Origin: Phlebotomus papatasi
Lineage: Eukaryota > Arthropoda > Insecta > Diptera > Psychodidae
Length of the DNA stretch: 64,000 bases
Assembly: GCF_024763615.1 (NCBI RefSeq)
Contig: NC_077222.1
Span: forward strand, 98,303,417 to 98,367,416
Direction: 5' to 3'
Shown here piece after piece: positions 38,084-50,200 of this stretch. The translations under genes and the position numbers were made by a program. Under the pieces are notes generated by a model. The model made no database searches, was not told the DNA's origin, and was given only the letters and a program-made list of their open reading frames with translations. Each line of letters starts with the position of its first letter. Position 1 is the stretch's first letter.

Positions 38084-38640
38084 ACATAAAATTCCGCCTT
38101 ATTTTTAGTAGTCACAAAGACAGAACTAATTCTAATAATGCCTTAGAGGATTCTACAAAGTAATATTAAGGAAAAATGCCTCTTTGGCAATCACTTCTGA
38201 TTCATGGTCCATAAGATCTTTACAATGCTTTCGAAAACTTCGCAATTTGGCTTAGTCAGAAATTTTAAAGTTTGTAAGGAACAGCCGGGCAGTTAAATAC
38301 TGATGCAGTAGATTGGACAGTGCTTTAGTAAAAATGATGGGTAAAAATTAAATTCGGTCATTATACAAATAAAACGAAAATCAAAAAAAAATTAAAAAAT
38401 AGGTAAAATTCTTTAAAAAGGGAAAATTAAAAAGGTTAAGATCCATCTTGGTGTTTCTGTTTTAATTTAATGTAAGAATATAGTTTAACTTATGTTAATT
38501 ATTTACCAATATATTTAAGTGGACAAGAACCTTGATAAGAGCCTTATTAAAGCCAAGTGTCTTTTATTTTATTCGCCTATTGGCTTTTTGATAATGAATT
38601 ATTGTTTTTTTCTTTAATATTTGATAATAAAGAGTTAGGA

Positions 38641-38808
38641 GAAAGAGGGGTACCTTTTAATTGGGGCACTTTTGAAATAGAGATGTAGCTCTACAAATCA
38701 ATTGTGAAGATAAATTACATCATGATCATGTTTAATTACAGTTAAAAATAGAAGAAAAAGACATATTTCAAAAGTACCCCAATTCAAAGTTGCCCCACTT
38801 CCTTCTAA
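38641..38808. mobile_element. GTGGGGCACCT-family foldback MITE, diverged copy
   Basis: GGGGTACCTTTTAATTGGGG on the left faces CCCCAATTCAAAGTTGCCCC on the right. Confidence 0.7.
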
Positions 38809-38912
38809 CCCTCCCTAACCTTACGAATTTACTTAATAGTTGTTTCTCAACGATTAGGCCCTTCCAAAAAAAGCTTTACGTCACTTATTGCTTTAAAATC
38901 AATTTTTCTGCT

Positions 38913-39134
38913 TAGGTGAGTTTAAGTGGGGCACCTTTGAAAGTGGGGTACCTTTGAAATTGGAATTTTTCACCTATTTTTAAATAAAAGTGGGCCTTAT
39001 CGTGATATAATTTAGCTACACAACAGATTGAGAAGCTAAATTATATCACGATAAGGCTCAATTTTATTTAAAAATAGGTGGAAAATCCCAATTTCAAAGG
39101 TGCCCCACTTTCAAAGGTGTCCCTCTTCCCCCTA
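38913..39134. mobile_element. GTGGGGCACCT-family foldback MITE, near-perfect palindrome
   Basis: Arms of about 75 bases pair almost completely. GTGGGGCACCTTTGAAA, TTTTCACCTATTTTTAAATA and CTTATCGTGATATAATTTAG each have their inverse in the other half, around a centre near 39020. The outer right end is CTTCCCCCTA. Confidence 0.9.
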
Positions 39135-39302
39135 CTGTGCCTTTATTTATTATTGGCGAGTGTCAATTAAGATTATTTACAATATCAAAATCTGTATTGC
39201 CTATAGGCCGTTTTAAGTTACATGTGGCTCTTGAATGACTTTTCGTTTAATAAGAATAGATTAGATAGAGATATATATTTATTCCACCATCAATAACTTC
39301 TG

Positions 39303-39420
39303 CCCTAGACACACTTAGGGCTTAAGCCGAGAAATAGCTTAGTGGAAAATGATAGAAATGTGGTTTAACCATTATATCGAATATAATTACGCTAATCCTT
39401 AAATCTGTCAAGGCCCTTAC
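39303..39420. mobile_element. GCCGAGAGACGGCTTAG-family MITE, copy 5, partly deleted
   Basis: CCTAGACACACTTAGGGCTT to AATCTGTCAAGGCCCTTA. The right GCCGTCTCTCGGC block is missing. Confidence 0.65.
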
Positions 39421-40123
39421 GAGCATATATATATATAGCTTTGAGTTAGATCTAGGATCAGACGGCCACCGCCATCTTACCGCTGACTTAGGAACTTCTT
39501 AAAAGCTTAAATTTTTCGCTTAACATTCAACCTACTTTAATGAACGAAATTCTAGGTTTTTAAAAAGTCATAGTAACTAATGTAGGGAATATCCGATTAT
39601 GCATCTGGGTCACCAAAGTCTTAAGAATCTTAGTGCCGCTATAGACAAGACCGCCGGCTCTTGGGGGGATATCCCCGGCTTGACTCAGTTGTGAGTTCAA
39701 ATCCTACCCGGTGCACAGATCTGAATCTCTGCTTTAGATAATTTTCGCATATAATAAAATCGTAATACAATGCACCGCCTTTGCCCAACAACTCCGGGAG
39801 CACGGAAGGAACATCTACACAGCACTTAACAGATTCTTCAACTACGGGATATAACATTATAAAATTGATTGCCTTGTAATACAACTTGATACCATTAACA
39901 ATAATACCGAAGTCTAAAAATCTATATCTCTTACCGTCTTGCAAAAACCGCGATTGCAAAATAATCAACGATATTCAGGGTTTCGGAAACTAGTTCTCAA
40001 CTAGGGCTTGCTACCAACTGCAATACGTACATCTGGCTCAAGTCCTTCTACTTAACTGCATCTTTCAGACTAAGTAGTAATATCTCACAAAATCGATATT
40101 CCTATTGAGCACTACGTAGAAGA
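39421..40123. other. Non-coding DNA with a possible SINE head
   Basis: GTTGTGAGTTCAAATCCTAC at 39687-39706 resembles a pol III B box within a GTGCCGC...GCGGTGCAC-like frame at 39632-39717. No good A box, so only a weak SINE or tRNA-relic candidate. The rest is unremarkable. Confidence 0.35.
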
Positions 40124-40329
40124 AACTACGGCAGCATCGAACACGGGGTAGTACCGCGCACTGCGATTTTTTTTAATTAGATTGGATTTCAGAGGACGAG
40201 ACCTATATGAATTTATATATACTATAGAAATGCTTGTCCACTGAAGAAATGATCGTATAGTCCAAATTGTTTAGTAATAAAAATCACTGTTTGGTGCCAC
40301 CCCATTCAGTGGTGCCCCAGTTTCCCCTA
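40124..40329. mobile_element. GGGGAAACTGG-family MITE, copy 3
   Basis: Right end GGTGCCCCAGTTTCCCCTA intact. Left end diverged (GGCAGCATCGAACACGGGGT). Interior matches the 25.6-kb copy. Confidence 0.75.
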
Positions 40330-40629
40330 TATATGTAAAACTCTCGCTAGAGAGCGCTATGCCTACGGGGAGATGTATCACCTCTCAATTCAACTTCTAA
40401 ACAACTAAAATATATCAACAGAACCAATTTCCTTAATTTTAATAATTTTAAAAACAATCTATAAATCTCTTATTTGATAATAAGGTAAAAGGGTAGTGGC
40501 ACCATCTAATACCATGCCCCACCGTGACTCTGAGGTAATCCAACCTACCCCTCACTTGTGTGTTTATTCGGTGTCCCCTGCCTCATGCGAAGTAGGGAAT
40601 TTGACAAACCTAATTTTTCTTTAGTTAGA

Positions 40630-40816
40630 CAGGCTTAGCCGTATGGCTTGACTTTTCTAATTCTCTGTCAGTTATCAAGATTTTTGTTAGAAGTTTGACA
40701 TAAGATTCGATATTAAAGGAAAATTATTCATAATTTTTTGAATAAAAATGGTCGCTGTTGAATATTTTTTAGGCCTTAAGAAACTGGGCTCAATCTCTAG
40801 TCTGAAGACCGTTTTA
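40630..40816. mobile_element. GGGCTTCAGACCTAAGG-family MITE, copy 3
   Basis: AGGCTTAGCCGTATGGCTT to TCTCTAGTCTGAAGACCG, with the family interior TTATCAAGATTTTTG. Ends eroded. Confidence 0.6.
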
Positions 40817-43639
40817 GCTACTTTACTCAGGTTACTGCCACGTCATTTAAGGGACCGAGACTCTCGCACTAACCTCCTTCAGTTCCAACGACTCTCTATC
40901 AACTTTCTCCCCTTAGCACTCCTTGTTTAAGGACACTGTCCACTACTTCTTTCCAGAGTAGTTCTTTCGGAGGCCAAAGTGGAACATTGTTGCTATGTTG
41001 TACCATTAATAAAACTCTTGTAAAATGCAACAATTTTCAACAGTGTATTTCTTGTAAGATATTCCTTGTAATTTTACGGACTCTTCAATTTTTGACTCGT
41101 GCAAAGATGTTTAGGGATCCATATTATGTACATTTTGCCATTATGTACTAGGAGAAGTCTCGAAGATTTTTGCATACGAGTTTATGAAAATGAAAAAAAA
41201 AAGAAACTACCCATATGTACCAAGAACGTTTATACCTTTTCAAGAGTGATTCTTGTGCCTTTAAACAATACCAGTTCGAAGAGGTCCATGCAAAAAAGTC
41301 ACCTTACGAATTGCAACTCATTCTTTCAGGATCTTCCCTCGAATATTGTATTGTTTGAAGTTTCAATTGCTGGGTCCACCTCTTAATATGCAAATGTGAT
41401 TTCACATATTCTTTAAAATGCCATATGATTTTGCAAAAAGGGCTGCATGAATATGTCTGGCGGTTGGATGGTCTGGTTTTCCATTGATATCACGCAAATT
41501 GTTTCGCCAGCCAACAGGACATTCAAGTTTGAGTGACTTGATATGAAAATGCCAATACTATGCCGCCCTTATTTCTTTTTAGACTGCATAAATCCAAAAT
41601 TGATGATTTGCAGTGAGATGACTTCTCACGGACTTTCTCTCATGCCGTCGATTTTGGTAAGAGATTCCCATGTGATCTAATTTTTCCCAAAGGTACAAAT
41701 CACGGTATGAGAATGGTTGAAGGCAAAAGACAAGGGAGGAAGGATTTCCACGGGAGAAAAGGAATTCTCGTGAGGTTCATCAAAGGTCGCCTTAGCTGTG
41801 TCAGTTGGTTCCCATAGAATAAAATTACTTCCTCATCCCCCTCTTTGGGATCTTCGGGTTTTTCACATCCCCTGTCTGGTTCATTCATGCCAAATAATAT
41901 TGTATTCAATCCGTGCAGTATAGAGTTTTGCCATCATGAAGATATATTTCTTATAGCTGGGCATACTGGCAAAAAAAATCAACACAAAAGACTTTAGTGC
42001 CAGTCTGATAAATAACATGATGGAATCTTTAATGAGGACCAATACAATAAATTGTCTCCTATGCTGTTTTCCCATAATGACCTGTCCTCTCCCATACATC
42101 TCTATTCATCCAACTTTATGCAATTGCTAAACTATGAAGTGATCTATTGTCTTGGGATGATAAGACACAATCAGAAGCAAATCGTATACGACACATTGAT
42201 TGGACGTTAACCTCTGTGTAGAAAAAAAGAGACTCAATTCATTCTATAGATACGTAGTCCGTTTTGGAGAGATCTTTCTTTCTCAAAAGCAGGTCAAATG
42301 TTCACTGACACAAAGGCACAATCACAATTAAAGCATTTTTACTCAGAATAGAGATTCGTTAATTTCTTTTGGCGGTTCTTTTCTTACAATAACCGAAAAA
42401 AAAGGATGTTTTATCATTAGAGCCCATATGAGGACTGCTCTTATTTATGCCCCCTGGATAATGTCCTGCGATGAGAAACGTCTTTACTTCTACCTCGAGT
42501 ACCTATACCCTTCTTAATGTGAGACACTTTCAATTACTCCCCAAGTATACCGTCTTCCTCTGCTACCCTTAATATTAAATCAATCAGCTGATTGACAAGG
42601 TCGCTGCGCTTTCTGATGTTCTCTATATCGTCGCATTTCTGCTAAGTGAAAAAATATATATGTACATATATATTTTTTATTCGATTCTCCATAGGTATAT
42701 GGAGGGATGGGCAGGTAAATATTGTGTTCATTTATATGCTAGGGGTTCTCAGTCGTATAAAATTCGTCCAACACAGGCAAAACCGAATGTGTACCATTAT
42801 ATAGAGTTAACTCTGTATTGTCTGGCTTTTTCTGCAGGTCACATATTTCGCGCCCATTTCAGCATAGGATGACTCTTGAGTTTCCATTCTAATAATCTGC
42901 TCACCAAAATGGTGTAATGCTCTAATTCCTAATTCCAAATGCAGGTTTATCCATTGTTCTTCATCTTAGTCTAATTATGATCTCTTAGTAAATCCGTGTA
43001 CCCAGTATACCCTTGTTACCCATACGTTCCATCCCTGATATATCCTTTAACTTGGGATGTTTCAGTGTTTTTAAAGTCGGAAAACAAATTTAAAAAGTCA
43101 ATAATTTTTAATTTTTTGATCCTTGTTTCTTGGAATTTGAATATCCTTTGCCTCTGAAGAGAATTCCCTCTGACCATTGATTATTTGGATTACATAGGTT
43201 CGACTAAATTCTCTATCCCTATATCCTTAATGATTTCAGTACTAATTTTCAGGTTTCTCTTCTTCTCAATTGTACCTAAAGTAAAGCAATTTAGAATACT
43301 TAATCTTTTGCAGGATTTTTAGAGTTTGTATATACTCGGGTGCAATAACTAATCATTTACAGTGATCCACTTTTTCCTATATTATTAAATATTTTACATC
43401 TAACAGTTATAAAATTTAAAGTTATTAAATTCTTGAAAGCCTTAAGAAATTTATTAGACTAGGTACTCCGAAATAAATCATCAGTCTAAGCAGAGGATAG
43501 TAAAAAAACTGGATTTTTTTAACTCAATTACCCAGCCATTTTGCAACTCAAAAAAGAAAAATTAGCTCAAAACTATTTTTAAAAAAATATATATATAATG
43601 AGTGTTATTTTAAAAAATTCAATAATTTAAATATGAGAT
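40817..43639. other. Unique DNA of higher complexity, no gene recognised
   Basis: No repeat family. Short open frames such as 41099-41386 lack motifs. A palindromic ATATATATGTACATATATAT lies near 42655 and an E2F-like TTTCGCGCC at 42846-42854. Possible control DNA, by position only. Confidence 0.45.
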
Positions 43640-43851
43640 TAAGGGCAGGTGGGGCTACTTTGAGATGTGGTGCTACATTGTTATACGATTTTTCGCACAT
43701 TTCTAAAGGAAACTGGGTTTTAACATGATGTAATTTGGATAAACAAAACAATTGTGGATCTAAATAAAATAATTGTAATAATTAATTTATAAAAAGGCGA
43801 AAAATCATATAACAATATAGCCCCACAGCTCAAAGTAGCTCCACCAAACTA
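43640..43851. mobile_element. GGTGGGGCTACTTTGAG-type foldback MITE
   Basis: GGTGGGGCTACTTTGAG near the left and CTCAAAGTAGCTCCACC near the right pair with one mismatch. ATTGTTATACGATTTTTCGC faces GCGAAAAATCATATAACAAT. Similar in plan to the GTGGGGCACCT family. Confidence 0.8.
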
Positions 43852-44583
43852 CGAACGACTAAACAAGACACGATAGAGCGCCAAAAGCTCTGGAAACTTA
43901 AGTGTTTAAGTTTAAAATTGAAATTTTGTAAGTACCAAAAGCGGTAATTTATCAAAAGACTTTTCCCCACTATTTTGTCAACTTACTTTTAGCAATACGT
44001 TACCCAAAATAATACGAAACATACTAAATTTACTATCCTACAAACCTAAAGCTGGGTTATAAAATTTGAAACCTATGAAGAGGTTTTCTCCTGTTTTGTC
44101 CTGGAGGTTAGTCTCGACGCTAAGACGGCGATAGCCAAACAAATTCTATTCTATTCCACCTACTGGTTACCCGGCCATTTTAGCATGATATCTTTAAATT
44201 AGGGATCGTGAGTGAGATTTCAATGATCTAAATCTAAACCGTATCAAGTGTAGAAGTCGGTTCTTCTATTAAGATTTGCAACTCTCATTATCTGAAGGTT
44301 GGCAATAATTTTCTCGCGAGAGCGGAACTACAAAATAGAATACTGGTGGACAGGGGAGTCAGTCTGGGTTCGATAGAGGAATCAGCGGCATGGAGGTGAT
44401 TGATTTTAAAAAACCTTTAGAACATCAGAAATCTTCTGGAATTCAAGTTCTCTCTTTCCAGTAAAGATCAAATCACTTAATAATACAACATTTTTAATAA
44501 AATCAAGCTAATTTATTGCTTTTAGTGCCAAACAGCGGTCGATCCAATATATTGCGTGTTCATTAGGTTTTAGGGGAGTGTAT
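43852..44583. other. Unique DNA, nothing recognised
   Basis: No coding or repeat signal supported. Confidence 0.5.
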
Positions 44584-44763
44584 TACGGGCTTCAGACTTA
44601 AGGCTTAGGTATATGGCTGAACCATTTCTCAAAATTTCTCAAAAAGTGATAGTTTTTGAGAAAATTTTTTTTACTTAGTCATTGAAATCGCTGAAATTGC
44701 TTGTTGTAGTGAATCCAGACCTTCGGAAACTGATCTCAACCTTTAGTCTAAAGATCGCTTAAG
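44584..44763. mobile_element. GGGCTTCAGACCTAAGG-family MITE, copy 4
   Basis: ACGGGCTTCAGACTTAAGGC to CTTTAGTCTAAAGATCGCTT. The typical GACCTTCGGAAACTG precedes the right end. Confidence 0.7.
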
Positions 44764-45101
44764 CAGCCAAATAGAGTCAAGCTGATCCTGTAGAATATTT
44801 CTGATAGGCAAAGGATTACTCTGACTCAATAGTGACGCGCTTCTGGAGAACAATAAGTGGTCAAAAAATTACTTGCAACTGGAGTCACTAAATCAGCATA
44901 AAATTTTCGTCCAATTTATATGAAATACTCATTAAAAAGTAATCAAAAGTAACTCAAAATGAACTCCTTTACCTTTAGTCTGCAAAGTTTGGCAGTACAA
45001 AATTTGGTAAAAGAAATAATCCAATCCTGAATCAAAATTTTCAAAAAAATCTCAATTAATAAGAAATTAGAAAAGTTAGTCATATGGCAATGGCAAAGAC
45101 T

Positions 45102-45515
45102 TTGGCTTCACGCCTAAGGCTGAGCCATATGGCTTAATGGTTATAATTTCTTATCAGTCAAGATATTTTGAAAAATTTAACTAAGGATTGGATTGTAAAG
45201 GAAAATTACCTAATAGATTCTAAAAAAGGAATAAAATTGGTTGCCATTTAGGATTCAGAGACCTTCAGGACCTAAGCTAAACCTCCAGTCTGAATACCGC
45301 TTGGCTTAGCCATATGGCTTAACTGCTCTAATTGCTTAACAATCACGATTTTTTAGAAAAGTTTAACTTAGTATTGGCTATTGGATTATTAAAGACAAAT
45401 TACCTATAAGGTCCTTAAAAAGCAATAAAATTGCTCGCTATTTCAAATTTTGAGACCTTCGGGAACTGGACTAAACCTCTAGTCTGAAGACCGGTTTAGG
45501 TCTGAAGCCCGCGTA
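45102..45515. mobile_element. GGGCTTCAGACCTAAGG-family MITEs, copies 5 and 6 in direct tandem
   Basis: Two roughly 200-base units (45102-45300 and 45301-45515) in the same orientation, abutting. Each has the start GCTTAGCCATATGGCTTAA or close, and CTCCAGTCTGAA or CTCTAGTCTGAAGACCG near its end. Tandem copies may come from unequal exchange or insertion into a copy's end. Confidence 0.75.
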
Positions 45516-45620
45516 TAAGATAATTTTAAACATTATGAACTGGGCCTTCTTAACTGATATTCTTATACAAGGAAGGGGGTTCAAACTTGGAACCCTTGTA
45601 TCTTTTAGAGCGAGAGCCTT

Positions 45621-45845
45621 ATACCCTAGACACATTTACGACTTAAGTTGAGAGACGGCTTAACTTAATTATAATCAAAATGATGATTTTACTAAATTCC
45701 CATCAGCTCCCAGTATCTAAGCCGTTTTTCGACTTAAGCCGTGAGACAGATTAGTCAGAAATTAATAGAAATTAAATCTGAATATTATTTTTATTATAAT
45801 TACGTAAAGCCATTTCTCAGCTTAAGTCGTAAGTGTGTCTAAGGC
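45621..45845. mobile_element. Two fused GCCGAGAGACGGCTTAG-family MITE copies
   Basis: CCTAGACACATTTACGACTT, then GAGAGACGGCTTAA. A second start (GCCGTTTTTCGACTTAAGCC) follows, then a full right end CTTAAGTCGTAAGTGTGTCT. Confidence 0.7.
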
Positions 45846-46890
45846 ATTACGGTTTAACCTATTTCTTCATACACATTTATCCGGAATTATGCCCTGCAAG
45901 GAGATGTAGTCTCTAGGATATTGTGCCACGGGTCTTTCTACCCCTTACTAATTTTTAGGAAATTTATTGTGTGTTCTGGATTTAAGACAAATTCTATTGA
46001 TTTTCCATTTGATAAGTTGTATATCATTCCTGAAATTCAATATCACCCTGTTTGTCTAAATGGAGGGAAAATACCACTCTTTGGCTTCTTCTGCCGTGCA
46101 GATCGGCCATTACCCAACTGGATACCTTTCTCAAAGACAATTGTGCTCTTCTATAAGTTCAGGCCAAAATATTTAACACCACTTTATGCGATGACCACCT
46201 CATTAAAATAAAATTTTAACAAAAGACACCAACACCTCCCTGCAGTTAGAGTTGTACCAAAGGGTGTCATCATACCCTGGGTTAGAGTTGGTGGATTAGG
46301 ACAATTGCTTATCTTTCTGGCTTTGGTAGTGAGAGTGTCAGGTATGTGGGATTGATAAAGAAAATTAGATGTTTGCAGGGAGGACAAAAAGCTCTCTTCT
46401 AAAGACTTCACTGGAAAATCTCTTTTACATAGGAGTCACCAATACCACAATTGCTCTGATTTATTGGTCTTGTATGATGATGTCCCGAATTGAATAAAAA
46501 CATGAACATAAGGGAATACATAATCTTACTGCATAAATATATTATATGAGCCTGGAGATGTGCGTAGATGGTTGAGATGGTGGTTGTGGATGAAGAGTGG
46601 GGAGAATTGATAAAATCCTCGGGTTGTATACTGAGAGCCGGCAGTCGGGTTCAACATTTCGTCGCGGTGACTCTGTAGAAGCCTAAAGAACTGATATTCC
46701 GGTTGGTGGTGAGTTTTGTGACCAGCAACACAGAACTCTACACAGGACTCCAACGGACAAATGAATTCAGTTGTTGAGTGACTAATGTTGAGCACACACC
46801 GGACTCAATAAGTGAGACAAGATGGACAACTAAAAGCCGGTTAATTTGTGTCCAGTATCGATAGATTTTAATTTATTATTTTTTTTACAT
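45846..46890. other. Unique DNA directly upstream of the string promoter
   Basis: Repeat-free, with higher sequence complexity than the flanks. Expected to hold promoter-proximal control elements (inference). No specific binding site is claimed. Confidence 0.5.
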
Positions 46891-46926
46891 TATATAAAAT
46901 AAAATGCAAAAACACTTTATCAGTGG
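46891..46926 (+). promoter_or_regulatory. Core promoter of string: TATA box plus initiator
   Basis: TATATAAAAT begins at 46891, with TATAAA from 46893. It is followed by the insect-type initiator TCAGTG at 46920-46925. The predicted +1 A is 46922, so TATAAA begins at -29, the normal spacing for RNA polymerase II. It lies 282 bases upstream of the first coding ATG. The start site is inferred from motif and spacing only; no DPE is obvious downstream. Confidence 0.6.
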
Positions 46927-47203
46927 AAAATTGTAAACAAAAGACTTGATTTTATTCGAAGGAAATCCACAAAAAAGATGGATCCCGTTGCAGTGTTATA
47001 GTGAAGAGCAACAAATTAGATCGAAAGGAGAGAAAAGACTTTTATATCAAAACTAATTTTATACCAAATTATTTTGCAAATGATTTCTTATGACCCCATG
47101 AGATTGTGAGGAGAAAGAGGAACCTCTCTGTGCTGATTTTTTTTTATTTGGATAATTTTCTTCGAAGTGTTCAGTGAATTTTATACAACATAACATCTTC
47201 ATC
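46922..47203 (+). other. 5' untranslated leader of string with upstream short ORFs
   Basis: Inferred leader between the initiator and the coding ATG at 47204. Three short ATG-initiated frames end before the main start: 46978-47001 (7 codons), 47080-47109 (9 codons) and 47090-47101 (3 codons). An in-frame stop at 47153-47155 with no later upstream ATG fixes 47204 as the first ATG of the coding frame. Such upstream frames often reduce translation, so control at that level is possible (inference). Confidence 0.5.
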
Positions 47204-47253
47204 ATGTGGGAAGGAATAGCTCAAGATCCCTGCGATGTGTGTGAATGTACAAG
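47204..47253 (+). CDS. stg: string coding exon 1 (start codon)
   Basis: Encodes MWEGIAQDPCDVCECT plus two bases of a split Ser codon. ATG has A at -3. The donor is AG|GTACGA at 47254. The split (phase 2) matches exon 2, which starts with the third base of a codon, giving AG+T = Ser. The peptide resembles the recalled start of Drosophila String (MLWETIMEENNCSMDC): a Met/Trp/Glu/Ile start with two closely spaced cysteines, then an Ile-x-Asn-Asn-Ser/Thr stretch at the exon 2 junction. The exon is too short to be found by length alone; homology, phase and the promoter just upstream carry the call. Confidence 0.72.
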
Positions 47254-50200
47254 GTACGAGACTTTTATCTTTTAAATATTTTAACCTCTATCGAAACCTA
47301 TTTATTTTTGTGTTTATCGAAGACCACTAATTAATTGATTAGTTCGATGGGTCTGATGGAAGTTCATCAAATGGATAAGGTCATGTTTGAGTTCCCTTAC
47401 CTTGATATCACAGTGCTCAGTTCCTGCTACATAGTATAACTTCCTCCCCCTTATTCTTTTTATTTTTATATAAAAAAAAAGTTTCTTGGAGTATTTTGCT
47501 TCTCCCTTCGTTTTTTTTCTCTCTGAATTATTTACATAATTATCATAATTTAGTTGTGATCGCACAAAATGATAGCATTACAATAGCATTCGTCCTGCTA
47601 TATCTCGTCGGTTTTCATGTTTCCTCTCCTATGTGCGCCATTTTAATGGAAAAACTATTCTTACTATATATGTACATAACATACAGAAATGATAATTAAG
47701 GAAAAGACGGTCTCAGTGCACTGAACAAAGGCGAAAATGTATGAAGACAGCTGAAGAGTTGGGTAAAAAGTTGTCTTGTATGACTGAGTTTGCGGTAAAT
47801 AAGGGTACAATACAAGGGATTCAACATAGTCTATCTACTTACATTCTTTCAAATTTTTATGTACATAATGAACCCATGCACAGATGTATATGAACTCTCG
47901 GGACGATCATAGGGTGATCCTCAGTATAAAAACCTTCAATAAAACGTGCTCGAAGAGTGCAAATTTGACGATTAGTGCTCATTTAATTTAACCACACAAA
48001 ATTGGTATAGGTCATGTCTATTTGCTGACCACTATTTGCGCGGACTTTAATATATACGTAAAGAATCATCTCAACTAACAAGATCAACCCGAGACCTATA
48101 CCAGAGTGTGACAAAATGAATTATTTGCTTAACAAGATACTGTTAAATTGTAGCAGGAAATCTCTTCATTCGGTGAAATGGTCTTAACACCTCTTAAAGA
48201 GCCTTATTCACACATTTTTTTTGGCATATGCATCACCTTTTATACCATGTCTACAAGTGTCTGCCAACATTATAATCCAAAAGCTTAATGGAGTGCTGAG
48301 GAAAAGAAGTCAAGAGAAAAAAAATTCGCAAAATGAGATGGAAAGTGGTCTTTAGATGGAAGAGACGTACTCAAGTATATTTCTATATCTATATACATAT
48401 CATTCCCATTGATGTTGAGAAGCACCACCTTTGAATGTTCTTTTTAGCGAATATTTCTTATGGTCGAAAAGAATCCATTTTCATTTTCATTCGATTCGTT
48501 CAGTAGGTCTATGTGGCTCAGAGCTATTTTTTGTGTGTCAGAGATTGTCTCTTTTGGACGTTCACGGAATCTGCAATGAATGGGTTATTGACAAAAAAAT
48601 TCTCTTGATAATCTGTTCCACTGAGCCGACAGGAAAACAGACTGGAAATATGGATTTCGCAGAGTGTTCGAACTCTGAAAACTGAATGTATAAAGTGTTG
48701 TTGTATTGATCATCCTCAAGATTTAGATACAAGTTTGGCGCCATGAGTGCCAGATCATTTTGTTACGTGTGAGAAGTCTTTCAAGCTTCGCCCGTATTCT
48801 GGCTTCGAACACTTCATATTTTTCCCATATTGCCTTGATGAATCTGATCCGATTTTTTTCAGGAAATGTGTGATTTAAGACTATTTCATGCAAACTGTGA
48901 TGCAGATCTCGCCTCTTGTGTTAAATGTTGGCACAAAAGAACTGCAGATACGACAACAGTCGATGCAACCGACGATATATTGCCACTAGGTCAGATTCAT
49001 TAAAGGAATATAGGTAAAATATAAGGCTTTGAAGCCAGAGTGTGTGCGAAACCTAAAAGACTTTCCCTATTCCTTAGACTATGGGCTTCAAATTGTAAAA
49101 TAAGTTTAAACAACTTCCTGATTTAGGTGACGATTAAGTTATACGACAGTTGCTAATCCAAGCGACGAAATGCTAAAAATTTGGTATTAATGGATTCCAT
49201 AGACTACGAGTTAATCTTTTTAAAGCTTTATACTAATAGACTAAATAAAACTAATTCTAAAAACGCTTTGTAATTGGGAAGCACATAAAAAGAAAAAGTA
49301 AACCAGTTCCTTTCTATACACGTAAAAAATTCAAAAATATAAATTATGAAGGTCATTTACCTTGTAGGGGGAAGTGGGGCACCTTTGAAATTGGGATTTT
49401 TCACCTATTTTTAAATAAAATTGAGCCTTATCGTTATATAATTTAGCTGCACAAACAGATTGAGAAGCTAAATTACATTATGATATGATTTTAAAATTTA
49501 ATTGCAATTAATGTAAAATTTTCGTATATTAAAAAACATAAACATTTGAAAAAAACATATAGGTAGTAAAATGTTCAATTTGGTCTGAAATATCTCCGCT
49601 ACACCTTTAAGATCGGTAAAATTTTATGAAATAAAAATTCGCGTCCCTTTTTTAAAAAGATTTCTATAAGTCTATCCTACTCTCTCGACTGCAAATTGTA
49701 CTGAACTAAATTTAATTTGGTGTAATGTTCAAAAGAAGAAGAAGAGTGCAAAAGAATGGGATAGACATATTTTAAACTTTTAAGAAAAAAAGAGGTTTGA
49801 ATTTTAATTTTATGAAATTTTCCTGATCTTAAAGGTGTGCCGGAGCCATAAAAAACAAAAGCAAAATATTAAATTTTGGTCAACAAAGAAAATGATTTAT
49901 TTTTAAACATAATTGGTCATAATTTATATCAATATTACGCTGACACACGTTTTCAATTTAATGAAATTCAATTGTGTGAAATTTTACCTCTTACTCTTTC
50001 AGACTTAGTCAGATGTAATTATCTCATTTTGTCAAATATTGAATTTTCAATTTTCATTTGACAGAAAGACCCGATATTGTCATTTCGGTTTGAGAGAGTA
50101 AGAGGTAAAATTTCAATAGATTGACTTTCACTAAATTGAAAAGGTGTGTCAGGGTCATTAAAAACTAAAATGGTAGGTAAAGTGTTTCCATTTTAGTTGT

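Noticed and set aside
39639..39968. 109-codon minus-strand open frame
   Set aside because: Overlaps a tRNA-like repeat head; no domain recognised.
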